Source: Cycas panzhihuaensis (lineage: Eukaryota; Cycadophyta). Taken from it: a DNA stretch of 64,000 bases. Position 1 is the stretch's first letter. The number at the start of each line of letters is the position of its first letter. Location: contig CM041465.1 in assembly GCA_023213395.1 (NCBI GenBank), positions 225,625,741 through 225,689,740 on the forward strand, in the 5' to 3' direction. Of this stretch, positions 16,417 to 29,225 are shown piece after piece. The notes under the pieces are model-generated. The model was given only the letters and a program-made list of their open reading frames with translations. It was not told the DNA's origin and did not search any database. The position numbers were made by a program, and so were the translations under genes.

Positions 16417-16954
16417 TGTTAGAATATGCAATTATTCTTGTATATGTTATATTTAATGTAAGGATGTGTTCTTATATAATCCTATATATAAAAGTATTTA
16501 TAAATTTGATATGCATACATATTCAAATATACATCTTATTAGATGATGAAAATACTCAAAGATATTATAGGATATTCATGAGGTGCTATAATCTATGAAT
16601 ATGTATACATATCATTTGAGAACTTGAGAAAGGTCAAGAAAGAATCAAGCTTAGAGTTATAACCATTTGGAGATTATAATAAATTAGAGTTATCTATTCC
16701 AATCTTCTCCTATGGTTTTTTTCCTCCTAGGTTTTCCACTTATAAATCTCTTGTCTCTTATGCTGCATGCTTATTGTTCAATATAGTGATATTTACTACT
16801 TTATGTTTATGACATTACTTGATATATTGATCATATGTTACATAATTTGTATATATATTTCTCATGATATAATTAATTCATTACACTTTATTTATATGTT
16901 TCCATTATGTAAATGAGTACTTTCTAATATGCTATTAGAGAATTAAAAATTTCA
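16417..16954 (+). repeat. Probable LTR upstream of a primer-binding site
   Basis: The right end is defined by TTCA at 16951-16954, three bases before a good primer-binding site. The left end (TGTTAGAATATG) is inferred from TG...CA ends and an A-rich lead-in. No second copy is available, so the left boundary is tentative. Confidence 0.45.
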
Positions 16955-16957
16955 ATA

Positions 16958-16970
16958 TGGTATCAGAGCC
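16958..16970 (+). other. Primer-binding site, initiator tRNA-Met
   Basis: TGGTATCAGAGCC matches the complement of the 3' end of plant initiator tRNA-Met without mismatch. It marks the plus-strand 5' end of a copia-type element. Only ~280 bp of leader follows before Tat-like pol sequence, so this element is truncated or belongs to a different insertion. Confidence 0.85.
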
Positions 16971-17259
16971 TAGTTGTTAACCATGTTATAAAAGATCTTA
17001 TCGAGATGGATTAAAACCTAAATGAGCCACTTGAGTTAGAAGTTGAGCCAGTTATCTACTTTTACTTATGAGTTTCTTCTAGTAAATAATATTTTTGTAG
17101 TAGTTTAATATTGAGAGATGAGCAAGAAAATAATGAGAGTTAAGGTGTTAAATAGATTTTTTATGAATAACAAGAAAATAAAATGTTATGAAGAAAGAAA
17201 ATGCCTATAAGTTCAAGTCAAGAATCACTCACCTCTTCCCCTCCATTAGACCCTACCCC

Positions 17260-18131
17260 TCCTTACTTCAAGGAAGGAAACTCCATGGTAATAGGAGAAA
17301 CCATAGAGATTGATATTGAAATCAACGTAACATCTAAAATAATTAAAGTAGGAGCTAATTTCCCCCCTTTTGAGGTCTAATAGTTGAAAAAGCTCTTTAA
17401 TGAGTTTTCTTCCATTTTTACTTGGGACTATAGTGATAAGAAAGGGTTGCACCCTGATGTTATAGTCCACAATATTACCATTATTCTTGGGCCCAAATCC
17501 AAGCAACAAAAATAAAGGCCCATTCACTTACGTATTTCCACAGTAATGAAGCAAGGGGTCGAAAAGTTACTAAAATCTTATTTTATTGAATCAATGGATT
17601 ATTCCCAATGGGTTTCTAATATTGGTCCTCTTGTAAAAAAGAATGGTTCCATTTATATTTATATCAATTTTTATGAACTCAATGATTTTTGCCCTAAGGA
17701 CAAATTTCCACCACCATTTCATAATTAGATTTGGGACCAACTACTAGATTGAAAGTAATGTCTTTTATGGACGATTTTTTGATCTACAATCAAATCGTTA
17801 TATCACCTAAAGACCACCAAAAATAACATTTACTACACTATAATGTATATTTACCTATAAGATCATGCCTTTTGAGCTTAAAAATACAAGGGTAACCTAT
17901 CAAAGAGTTATGGTATTTATATTCCATGACTTATTAGGGGTCACCATTATAGTTTATCTTTATGACATGTTAGGGTTACCAAGATATCACAAAGACCACA
18001 TTCATGACGTAGAAACTATTTTCAAAATATATCAAAAATATCAACTCTGTCTTAACCCTAATAAATATATATTTATAATTACATTAGATATGATGCTCAA
18101 TAAGATTATCTTAAGAAATAGCATTAAGATA
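17260..18131 (+). pseudogene. Tat-like Ty3/gypsy reverse transcriptase, 5' part
   Basis: Reading through stops, the translation gives a protease/RT linker, then YSDKKGLHPDVIVHNI, PIHLRISTVMKQGVEKLL, YSQWVSNIGPLVKKNGSI and LNDFCPKDKFPPP. Later come MPFELKNTRVTYQRVM and YLYDMLG, where the polymerase motif is usually Y(V/I)DD, so the second Asp pair is damaged. This wording is typical of the plant Tat/Athila branch. The frame runs into a TRIM at 18132 and resumes at 18448, showing that the TRIM inserted into this copy. Confidence 0.8.
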
Positions 18132-18442
18132 TGTTGGACTATAGCTAGTTCACTTGTCGATGAGTCATCTTCCCAAATCACCCATAGGCTTTTGGTGTAA
18201 CAGTAAGTCACAAGTGGTATCAGAGCCCAGGTTCAAGGTTTAAATCTTGTGCATATACCAGAAAAAGGCCCTTTCCTCATAGGGGTCCCCATGTACCCCT
18301 AGTCAGGTGGAATTGTAACATAGGTGATATGTGCTATGGTGACCTCCTCATCACAAGGGAGTGTTAGACTATGGCTAGTTCACTTGCTAAGGAGTCCCCT
18401 TCCCAAGTCACCCATGGGATTTTGGTGTAATGGTAAGTCACA
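18132..18442 (+). mobile_element. TRIM element, 311 bp, with target-site duplication
   Basis: Two direct repeats of exactly 81 bp (18132-18212 and 18362-18442) start TGTT(G/A)GACTAT and end GTAAGTCACA; I count 13 mismatches by eye. After the first repeat and a 2-bp gap lies TGGTATCAGAGCC (18215-18227), the initiator-tRNA primer-binding site. A purine tract ACAAGGGAG precedes the second repeat. The unit is flanked by AGATA at 18127-18131 and 18443-18447. These are the defining parts of a terminal-repeat retrotransposon in miniature; it encodes nothing and would need proteins from another element. It interrupts the Tat-like RT. Confidence 0.92.
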
Positions 18443-19060
18443 AGATAGACCCTGACAAGGTTAAGGCCATACTTGAAATGCCCCCAACTTGTAATCAAAA
18501 GTAGGCTAAGTCATTCCTTAAAAGGTTAGGAAATTTATGAAAATTTATTACAAACTTTTCTCTTAATGTAAAGCCACTCATAAACCTCCTAAAAAAGGGG
18601 ACCTCATTTGAGTGGACCCCAATTGTCTAATAAGCATTTAATAAGCTTAAATAAACACCAATATCTATTCCCACTCTTGTTTTGCCTCTTTTTTATAAAA
18701 CTTTCATTTTATATCTCTTCCATTAAGGAATAGTTTAGGGGCATGCTTGCCTAAGAGAATGAATTTGGGCACAAGTAAGCTATTTACTTTACTAGTCATA
18801 TACTAGTTGGTGTGGAAATAAATTACTCATCATCTAAGAAAGAGTGATTGGATTTAATTTTTGTAGCTAAGAAATTATGTCATTACCTACTCAATAATAC
18901 CCCCTATGTAATCACGCAATTAGATCTAATTAGACTCTTGCTTACGAAAACCAATATCACTAGGTGAGTAGATAAGTGGGCCTTGCTTCTTTAAGGATTT
19001 AACCTATGAATGATTAAGCACAAGTCTAAGAAAAGAAGGGTTGTTACTAAGAAACTAGCC
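18443..19060 (+). pseudogene. Tat-like Ty3/gypsy RT end and RNase H, 3' part
   Basis: This continues the frame interrupted by the TRIM. It starts with DPDKVKAILEMPPTCNQK (RT connection, about 18450-18505), then LINLLKKGTSFEWT. RNase H words follow: LIFVAKKLCHYLLNNTPYVI (about 18855-18915) and a KWALLL motif near 18975. Several stops, mostly explainable as TGG or CGA/CAA changes. It is truncated before integrase, where a copia LTR begins near 19063. Confidence 0.75.
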
Positions 19061-19062
19061 AC

Positions 19063-19266
19063 TGTTGAATATAATGTTTTATCTATAGGCTCCTTTCTAA
19101 CATTATTATGACAGTTATGTGTCAAATCCCTCTTTTATGTAATTGTGACATGGAATATATGCATAAGCTCTAATAATTGCATATGTTATATAGGATGTAT
19201 ATATATGATAACTTTATTCTCTCTTAATAACAAAGGCTATTTTTATATCAATTGTCTGTCTTAACA
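19063..19266 (+). repeat. 5' LTR of plus-strand copia, ~204 bp
   Basis: It ends TTAACA immediately before TGGTATCAGAGC. The start at TGTTGAATATAA is chosen for TGTT...AACA symmetry and because Tat-like sequence stops just before it. No 3' LTR remains because the element is cut by the (TA)n region. Confidence 0.6.
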
Positions 19267-19278
19267 TGGTATCAGAGC
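19267..19278 (+). other. Primer-binding site, initiator tRNA-Met
   Basis: A perfect TGGTATCAGAGC directly abuts the CA of the LTR at 19265-19266. It defines the orientation and 5' end of the copia element that follows. Confidence 0.9.
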
Positions 19279-20009
19279 AAGTTATTCTGAGATTAATTTA
19301 AGTCAAATTTAGAGTTGTCTAAAGGTATCATCAATCATTTAAATAAAAGTGTCTAAATATTCCATCAATCACCAAGAAAAATATGTAGTATATTATACAG
19401 ATTATTGTATTAAACTGTATTCATATTTGAATAAAATTTTACCAGCAAATTTATTTCTAAGAGCTGAGCATACTTCTCCAAAGGGTCAATATCAAAATCT
19501 CTCTTGAAAGGCATAATTTCTTCTATTTTTAAGAAATGTGAGTTTGGAAGATGAACTATAGATTTCTATCAAATTAGGTAATCATTCTAGGTAAAATCTA
19601 TCTTGAATGTATTATATGAATAATACGATTCATTCAAGTCTTAGTTTGTCAAATTTTGTTGAAGATTTGCAAAGATACTAGCATTTTTCTCAAAAAAACC
19701 TAAATATTTGTACATTTTTTGAGCTATTTTCTAAGAGTTTCATTGGTTAAAATTATTTTTTTTCCAGATCTAAGAGGTAAATCTTATTAGCTTTTATTTG
19801 ACACCATTTTTTCTTAATTTCATACAACCCTAAAAATCCATACATTTTCATATAATCATATAATCGTATGACCTTCTACTAGATTCTCTTAGTACTTCTT
19901 ATTTTACAAACTTTCATTTCCTTTCTTTTAGTAGTATAATTTCATTAGTTTTTTCTCTAAGTTATTCTAATAAATTCATAGGTTAAAATTTTAATACATA
20001 GAAATTAAA

Positions 20010-22790
20010 AATGGAAGGAATTTTGAGGGCAAAAAATACTTATAAGATAGCCATAGGGGAAGAAAAAAACCCTCAGATATTTTAGATCAAATTAGTTAGG
20101 AAAAAAGGAATAATCAGGCACATGTAACTCTTATGTTGTTTATTAGGGATTCCTTGTTAATTCACGTTGTTTGAGCTACCATATCAACATATGTTTAGAA
20201 ATCCTTAATCTCTCTCTTTAGTCAAAAAAATAAAGCCTACATAACATCATTAAGATAAGAGTTATACAAACTTCACCTGAGAGAAGGACAAATAATGCCA
20301 AAATTTGTGATAAAAATTATTGCTCTCAAAGGCAGCATTATTTTAGCAAGAGAATCCATATAAGATATAGAACTTGTTCAGATCATAATAAATATATTAC
20401 CTAAATCAATTAATAATATGGTCAATAAACTGACAACATGTGGCTATACTACTAACACATTATTTGATACCTTAATGGGACATATATTACAACATGAATA
20501 AAGGAACGAATGATATGGGGAAGAGACAAAAATTGAGGAGGTGTTTCTCTCAAATATGAGCATAAGAAGCCTAGCCCACCCTTAATATTCAAGAGGAAGA
20601 AGAAGATCATTTAGAGTAACATCAATAGAAGGCCAAGGTTGGATCAACAATTATAATAGGACTACATGGACCTGAGAATGATGGAGAGGATCCAGGCTAA
20701 TTCCTCTAAGAAAGTTTAGAGTTTGCTTTAATTGTGGATGATATAGTCACTTCTCCAATGATTATAGAGCACCAAATTACTTTTATTATGGTCAACCTGG
20801 ATACTTTCTTAATTACTATCCATAGAGATATGCAGACATTCAGAGAGGGAAAAGAGTTGAAGGAAACTATAATAATGAACAAGATGAAAAGGGAGATGAA
20901 GAAATTACATTTGTAGCATTGGTCATAAGCTTAATCTCTAATGATGACTAGTATATAGATTCATGAGCATTAAAACATATGACTAGGAAAGAAGAATAGT
21001 TTAAATCTTTGGGACCTTATTTTCTTAATAGGTTTATTAAACTCAATAACAATTCTCCTTTCCACCTTTAAGGAAAAGGTATAATAGTTATTAAAATTAA
21101 TAATGAAGTCAAGAAGATTGGTAATGTTCTCTATGTCCTAGGTCTAAATAGAAAATTATTATCTATATCTCAACTTAGAAGGAAGAGACTCTGAGTCATC
21201 TTTGAGGAAAATGATAATATCTTGTGTGTGACATAAAACAAAATGGTACTATAATTATAAAAGAGAGAGAAGTTAATAATCTTAATATGTTAGTTTCACC
21301 TCCCATTCTACTAACTTTTGATGCAAATCTCTTGTGGTTTATATTTCTTCTAATAAAATCTAGCATTCTAAGTGTGGGTATATCTCAAACAAAAGATTAG
21401 AATTATTAAAAAATTCTGATATGGTGAATGGACTTCTAGACATAATATTTAATTCCTTTATTTAATAAAGTTATATGGTGGACAAGCAACACAGAGTCCC
21501 ATTCTAGGAGGATACATGGAGACCCTAAAGGAAATTAGATTTAATTCATAATAACCTATGTGGACCCATAACTCCAAATTCCATAAATGATGTAAGGTAT
21601 TTCCTTACATTTATTGATGATTTCTCCATGAAAACATGGGTATACTTTCTTTTCAGTAAATCTAAAACTTTAGATTATTTAAAAGAGTTTAAAGCCCATG
21701 TTGAACTAGAAAACAAATGCAAAATTAAGAGTTTCCATTTAGATGGAAGAGATGAGTACATGTCAAGTGACTTTCGTCATTTCTATAAGCTATGTGGAAT
21801 ACAAAGATGTGACAACTCCTTATACACCTCAATCGAATGGAATAACAAAACACACAAATATAACAGTAATGGAAATGGCCAAAAGTTTGATAGATGAAAG
21901 AGTAATCTTAAAAACATACTAGGTAGAAGCTATTAATATAACAATGTATCTAATTAATAAGAGTCTGACTCAAGCCCTTGATAAAGTAACTTATAAAGAA
22001 GCTTAGACAAGAAGGAAGCCAAACGTAAGGAATCTTAAATTTTTTTATTGTAAAGCTTATGTTCATATTCCAAATAAAAAATGAATTAAGCTAGACAACA
22101 AAAGCATAGAATACATTATGATTGGTTATAATAATAAGTCTAAAGCTTATAAATATATGAACTAAAAATAAACAAGGTCTATGTTACTAGGGATATTATC
22201 TTTGATGAACAAACCAATCAAGAAGACAAGATAATTTGCAGACAGGTGGAAGAACTTCCTAGGTTAATTGTTCCAATTGAAGAAAGGTCCGAGAACACTT
22301 TGACTAGATTAAATGAGTCAAATGAAGATAATTTTAAAGGAAATATATAAGATAACACCGATGAAGTAAGTTCAAGAGAAGCACAAAATATTCCTAACAC
22401 ATGGTCCTTCACAAATCACCATAAGAGAATGTTAAAAAAAAAAACCTAAATGGTATATCAGAATAATTTGATACATGTTTGAATAAAGAATAAGCTCTAA
22501 AAAATAACAGAGCTTAATTTGTTTAGTTGAACCTTAAAGTTTTGCAGAAGCAAGTGATCATTTTGAATGGAGGGAAGTAATAGATACTAAAATGAATGCT
22601 ATTATAAAAAATAGAGCTTAGGAATTAAATAATGCTCTAAAGGTTAAACCCATTCTTGATTGTAAATGGGTGTATAAAATTAAGGAGAAATTTAATAAAA
22701 TAATTAAAAAATATAAGGCTAGATTCATACCAAAGGTATGTGCTCAAATTGTTAAAATCGAGTATGATGAAACCTTCTCACTTATTGAAA

Positions 22791-22794
<4 letters not shown>
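20010..22794 (+). pseudogene. Ty1/copia gag-protease-integrase-RT, decayed and cut
   Basis: Gag starts at MEGILRAKNTYKIAIG (20010). Two degenerate CCHC knuckles occur near 20710-20790; the second reads YFYYGQPGYFLNYYP with Cys positions changed to Tyr. The protease site near 20955 reads YIDS*ALKH, usual form IDSGASKH. Integrase includes FIDDFSMKTWVYFLF (21610-21650), FHLDGRDEYMS (21732) and the NNKTHKYN region, then a decayed KKW...LD.KS segment near 22080. Reverse transcriptase begins EASDHFEWREVID (22550) and reaches [13 protein letters not shown] and [13 protein letters not shown], then stops at LIEKF where (TA)n begins. Stops are mostly TGG, CGA or CAA decay. Its LTR and primer site are at 19063-19278. 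Confidence 0.87.
22646..22794 (+). repeat. Left arm of a 149-bp inverted repeat (copia RT)
   Basis: Copia RT sequence whose reverse complement reappears at 22877-23025 with no gap and 6 mismatches in 149 by my count. The arms are separated by 82 bp of (TA)n, giving a potential long hairpin. Confidence 0.95.
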
Positions 22795-22874
<80 letters not shown>

Positions 22875-22876
22875 TT
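22795..22876. repeat. (TA)n tract at the centre of the inverted repeat
   Basis: A nearly pure TA dinucleotide tract, with a few boundary bases at its right end (GTTATT). It forms the loop of the palindromic structure. Confidence 0.95.
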
Positions 22877-23024
22877 AACTTTTCTATAAGTGAGAAGGTT
22901 TCATCATACTCGATTTTAACAATTTGAGCACATACCTTTACTATGAATCTAGCCTTATGTTTTTCAATTATTTTATTGAATTTCTCCTTAATTTTATACA
23001 CCCATTTACAATCAAGAATGGGTT

Positions 23025-23025
<1 letters not shown>
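22877..23025 (-). repeat. Right arm of the inverted repeat (copia RT, reversed)
   Basis: This is a reverse-complement copy of 22646-22794. Translated on the minus strand it reads [13 protein letters not shown] where the left arm reads IIKKYKARFIPKV. The usual copia motif is like IE+YKAR.VAKG, so this arm is at several positions closer to the family than the left arm. It ends abruptly in the next TA array at 23026. Confidence 0.95.
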
Positions 23026-25124
<2,099 letters not shown>

Positions 25125-25126
<2 letters not shown>

Positions 25127-25389
25127 TATTATTCTATATGATAGTTCAAGTGAGAGTCATGGTAAACCAGGCATCGTTGAACCCTCTTTCTAGATGATGT
25201 ACATCATCCAATTTCATACTTACCGAAGAGGACAAGTTAACCATGGTTGTCATGTGACTTCCATCAAGGTATGGTAGGTGGTAATGTAAGAGGTTTGTAA
25301 AAGTATAATAATGACTAGCTTAACCATGGGGCATTGAGTCCAAGAGATTTAAAAAAGGTCCCTTTATAATGAAGCGCGGGTGATAAAGA
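25125..25389. other. Unique 265-bp island between microsatellites
   Basis: Ordinary-complexity sequence, richer in GC than its surroundings, isolated between two microsatellite blocks. No protein similarity, LTR ends or copia continuation recognised. It may be the original right flank of the copia element or of its target. Confidence 0.5.
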
Positions 25390-26185
<796 letters not shown>

Positions 26186-26331
26186 ATCAGAGGGTTAGCC
26201 ATTCCAAGGCTAACTACTAGCATTCATTGCTTGTTGTGACTTATGTTGATAAGTTTAGAAGTGGCTTTCAGTTAAATATTTTGCGTTGTTTTTAGCACTT
26301 CGCTTGTGATTTTTTGGCACTTTACTTCCTC
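26186..26331. other. Flank of the GC-richer island, possible promoter region
   Basis: Normal-complexity sequence. It contains a 7-bp stem (GTTAGCC ... GGCTAAC, about 26193-26213). No coding. It would be upstream of the TATA-like element described next. Confidence 0.35.
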
Positions 26332-26341
26332 TATATATATA
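26332..26341 (+). promoter_or_regulatory. TATA-box-like element
   Basis: TATATATATA preceded by CTC and followed by GCACC, 107 bp upstream of the first proposed splice donor. Plausible core promoter for the candidate spliced transcript, but a short TA run is common here, so the evidence is weak. Confidence 0.3.
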
Positions 26342-26546
26342 TGCACCTATTTGGCATTTTAGCAGCCCCTTAAAGGAAGGGGAAGGCAACCTTTGTGTTT
26401 GTAGGTTTCACTGCATGTTCGTGAAAAGGAGGAGGCGCTTCGATCCAAGTAAGTCTTCACCTTTTTCCTTTTCATATTTGCTTCCTTGCATAGTTGCTTT
26501 GTTTCCTTTTGTCCATTTCGGCTCTCCTTTCTTTTCTTTTGCATAG

Positions 26547-26915
26547 GGAAGGTAAGGAAACCCCTTCAACACCACCTCTCAACAACATTGGTATGTCAGA
26601 CAAGGATAAGGGAGCAAGCATGGCATACGAGCAAGATATCTTCTTCGACCACGTAGCTTTCTGGGTACGTACTTCCTCTCCTCTTATAGCTCTTTTCTTT
26701 TTGTTATTATTAGGCCTATCATCTTGCATAATAAGCAGCATAAAAGGAAAAGAGTAATTAACCGATTTGCACACATTCGTCTTGCATATGCATGTTGCAT
26801 GTTGCTTTTATAGGAAGGAGTATATCGTAAGAATTATACCTCCCTCCTCTCCTACCCAAATGCAAAATGTCCCTTAGCTTTGTATTTCCTAGTATGCATG
26901 CTTGAGCTTGTTTAG
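26547..26915 (+). CDS. Candidate small spliced gene or gene remnant, unrecognised
   Basis: Good plant splice signals align with one continuous frame. A donor AA|GTAAGT at 26449 and an acceptor TTTTGCATAG|G at 26546 remove 98 bp. A second donor CTGG|GTACGT at 26665 and acceptor TTTTATAG|G at 26813 remove 149 bp. Joined exons 26547-26664 and 26814-26915 stay open from upstream through MSDKDKGASMAYEQDIFF (ATG at 26593) to TAG at 26913-26915, giving 57 residues. The frame is in phase across both junctions. The sequence is less AT-rich and less decayed than its surroundings. I recognise no domain. It may be a 5' portion of a host gene, an exon captured in a mobile element, or coincidence. The start codon is the first ATG in the joined frame; the upstream exon has a stop before any ATG. 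Confidence 0.3.
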
Positions 26916-27503
26916 AATTTTTTTTTTTTCTTTCTTTTCTCGTTTAAAAATAAAAGAGATTGAGAGTGTGTTTTATGTTCCTCTTTTGTGAAGGTAAACG
27001 AGAGCACTTTTATTACCCCTTCATACACACTCTTCACATCCTATTTACACACTCTACCCTAGCTTCCCTTGTCGGGATTTAGATCCCTTCGCTTACATAG
27101 TGATAAGGGGCTTTTCGCCATCACCTCTTTCCCTCGTAGACCTGCCTTAGGCGAGTCGACCTAAGGAGTTCCTTTTTATTCCACCCATACCATATTACTT
27201 TCTCATAGAAGTTCTTTTCTTCGTTAGGCCTCCCTTCCCCCTTCTGGCCATTAAGTATGGGAGGATTCCATCTTTTGGGGTTATCTAAGATACCTTACAT
27301 GTACCTTACCCTCCAAGCCAAAAGCCTAAGTTATCTTAAGGGAGCTGTGTGCCATTCGTGGGTCCTGACCATGCGTTCCAACACACGAACACCCTATGTG
27401 GGTGTTTCCTTCACTTGTGGGATTGTGTCTTCTATTCTGGAACTTATGGTTGATTGTCCTAATCTTCACGAAGTGTAGTTATCATCCCATAGACGCGATT
27501 CTA
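26916..27503. other. GC-richer island, nothing identified
   Basis: Ordinary-complexity, relatively GC-rich DNA after the candidate gene. It includes a small stem around CCTTAGG...CCTAAGG (about 27146-27166). No LTR ends, primer site or protein family recognised. It could be the remainder of a host locus or of an unrecognised element. Confidence 0.4.
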
Positions 27504-27519
27504 ATATATATATATATAG

Positions 27520-27576
<57 letters not shown>

Positions 27577-27592
27577 CATACATACATATATA

Positions 27593-27627
<35 letters not shown>

Positions 27628-27636
27628 GTATATAGA

Positions 27637-27672
<36 letters not shown>

Positions 27673-27694
27673 TATACACACACATACATATATA

Positions 27695-27725
<31 letters not shown>

Positions 27726-27729
27726 ATAG
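27504..27729. repeat. Compound microsatellite: TA, (AC)n, TACA, (TG)n
   Basis: TA at 27504-27518, (AC)n at about 27522-27563, several blocks of TACA between 27577 and 27665, and (TG)n at about 27699-27725. The AC and TG ends are complementary, giving an overall foldback layout. Confidence 0.95.
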
Positions 27730-27868
27730 ATTTTCATCCCTTCTTGGTATTTGGGACAAGTTGTATGTCAACTTCATCCCCGCCTATGAATACATAATTT
27801 GGATCTAATTGTGTACATTATTTAGGAGTTTTCAATTTAGTTACTTAAGTATATTATGGCCTTAGTTG

Positions 27869-27873
27869 TAATT
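27869..27873. repeat. Target-site duplication TAATT, left
   Basis: TAATT immediately precedes the left LTR and is repeated at 31251-31255 immediately after the right LTR. Confidence 0.92.
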
Positions 27874-28095
27874 TGTTAGAAATCAAACCTACAATAAGAT
27901 ATTCATAAACAGATATAAAAACACCTCGAAGATCGAACGGTACTATTAAGGTATGTTAAATTGTATTAACAAAACATCCTTACAATAAATAATCTTATGA
28001 CACACTATGTTATGTATTTATAATATATGCCAATATAGTGAGAGTGGGACCCACTTGCATGTGGGACAAAATAAATATGCATTAATATTTCAACA
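27874..28095 (-). repeat. 3' LTR of the gag-only element
   Basis: 222 bp, TGTTAGAAATC...TTTCAACA. It matches 31029-31250 at identical length. The terminal TG and CA are intact on this copy. Confidence 0.92.
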
Positions 28096-28104
28096 CTCCT
28101 CCTT
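28096..28104 (-). other. Polypurine tract
   Basis: On the minus strand AAGGAGGAG directly precedes the LTR start TGTTGAAA. This is the plus-strand DNA primer in reverse transcription. Confidence 0.8.
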
Positions 28105-28149
28105 AATACATATTTGGGTCATTTGTATTTGTAATGCCTTGTCCTTGGA

Positions 28150-28330
28150 AATGTCTTGAAGATGATGTCTTCAACTTGATCATTGCCTTTAATCTTGTAG
28201 AGATGTCTTTGTTGTAGAGTGGTACCTTTAACTTGATTTTCTTCTTCAATTTTGTACTAATGCTTTTATAGAATGATGTCTTTAGCTTGATTTTCATCTT
28301 CAATTCTATAGTGATGACTTTGTTGTAGTA
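28150..28330. repeat. ~57-bp tandem repeats, ~3 copies, in gag 3' region
   Basis: Units resembling 'gatgtctttagcttgatttt...' followed by 'cttcaatt(c/t)t' recur about every 55-60 bp. Translated on the minus strand they give repeated basic blocks such as KIKLKTS. The region overlaps the end of the gag frame. Confidence 0.55.
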
Positions 28331-29225
28331 GTTCTAGTAGATGCAAATCCTGATTCTTCATTATGGTAGGTCTAGTTTGATTTTGATGTAGATCTAGTAA
28401 GTACCCATCTTTAAATATAACTTGTTTGTCATCATTATCATGAATAAGTTCTTGATCACCATGTACAACATTGATTTCTTTAACCTTTGGAGTGGAATCT
28501 TCATTAACTTGCAAACTCTTTGAACTTGAATCAATGCTCAAAGAAGGAACATCATTCAAACTTGAATCAATACAAGACTCATCCTCTATAGAACCATCAA
28601 ATTCATATTCAATTTCTCTTGAAATCACGGTGTCATCTAAATAAGCCTTTATCTATTCATCACTCTTAATGTCTTCAGTAGTAGTTATAGTCTCATCAAT
28701 TCATTCAGTCATATGTTTAGTAGTAGTTTCATCAATATTCAAACATTCTTCATCTTGACATATTGTTTCATCAGTGTTGATAATATTTTCTTCATTTGCT
28801 TTACCTATAGTATAACCATTATTGACCTTATTTGCATTTTCAATCATTCGTTGTATCTCTTCAAGAGTTTGTTTGAATACTTCCTTTAAAATATCCCAAG
28901 CTTCCTTAGCAGTACTTGCATGTTGAATCTTAGGAATGACAAAATGATATGTAGAAGGAAGATCAACCTTGTTTAATACAATAATAATTATAATGAATAT
29001 CTTTCTATCTTTCTTCTAAAGTATTTATTTTTCTTCTTCATCCATAGGCATATCATATCCATCAGTAAAAAGCATCCACAAACCTCTAGATATGAAAAAA
29101 CATCTCATTTTAATCATCCAAAAAAAGTAGTTTTCTCCATTACACTTAGGTATCAAAAGAAACGAATCTATTAAGTAATATTCATTTGTTTCATGAACAT
29201 ATATGACCATATCATTCTCCTCCAT
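28266..29225 (-). pseudogene. Copia-type gag protein, gag-only element
   Basis: One frame runs from ATG at 29225 to the stop before 28266 (320 codons) with only a handful of internal stops, two of them close together just after EEEK. The N-terminus has the copia gag words CNGENYFFWMIKMRCFF and SRGLWMLFTDGYDMP (about residues 29-57). A gag helical motif STAKEAWDILKEVF lies near residue 105. The C-terminal half is acidic (EDESCID, NDDKQVI) and unlike nucleocapsid; I see no CCHC knuckle. Gag would normally form the cytoplasmic virus-like particle. The unusual acidic tail replaces pol. Confidence 0.8.

Noticed and set aside
18132-18442. A tRNA-derived SINE (TGGTGTAA...GGTTCAAGG looks like A and B boxes)
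   Set aside because: Two exact-length terminal direct repeats, a primer-binding site, a purine tract and a 5-bp duplication fit a TRIM better, and there is no A-rich or T-rich tail.
26472-26774. The 100-codon minus-strand open frame overlapping the candidate spliced gene
   Set aside because: Lys/Arg-rich complement of pyrimidine-rich intron sequence, with no domain; better seen as a shadow frame.
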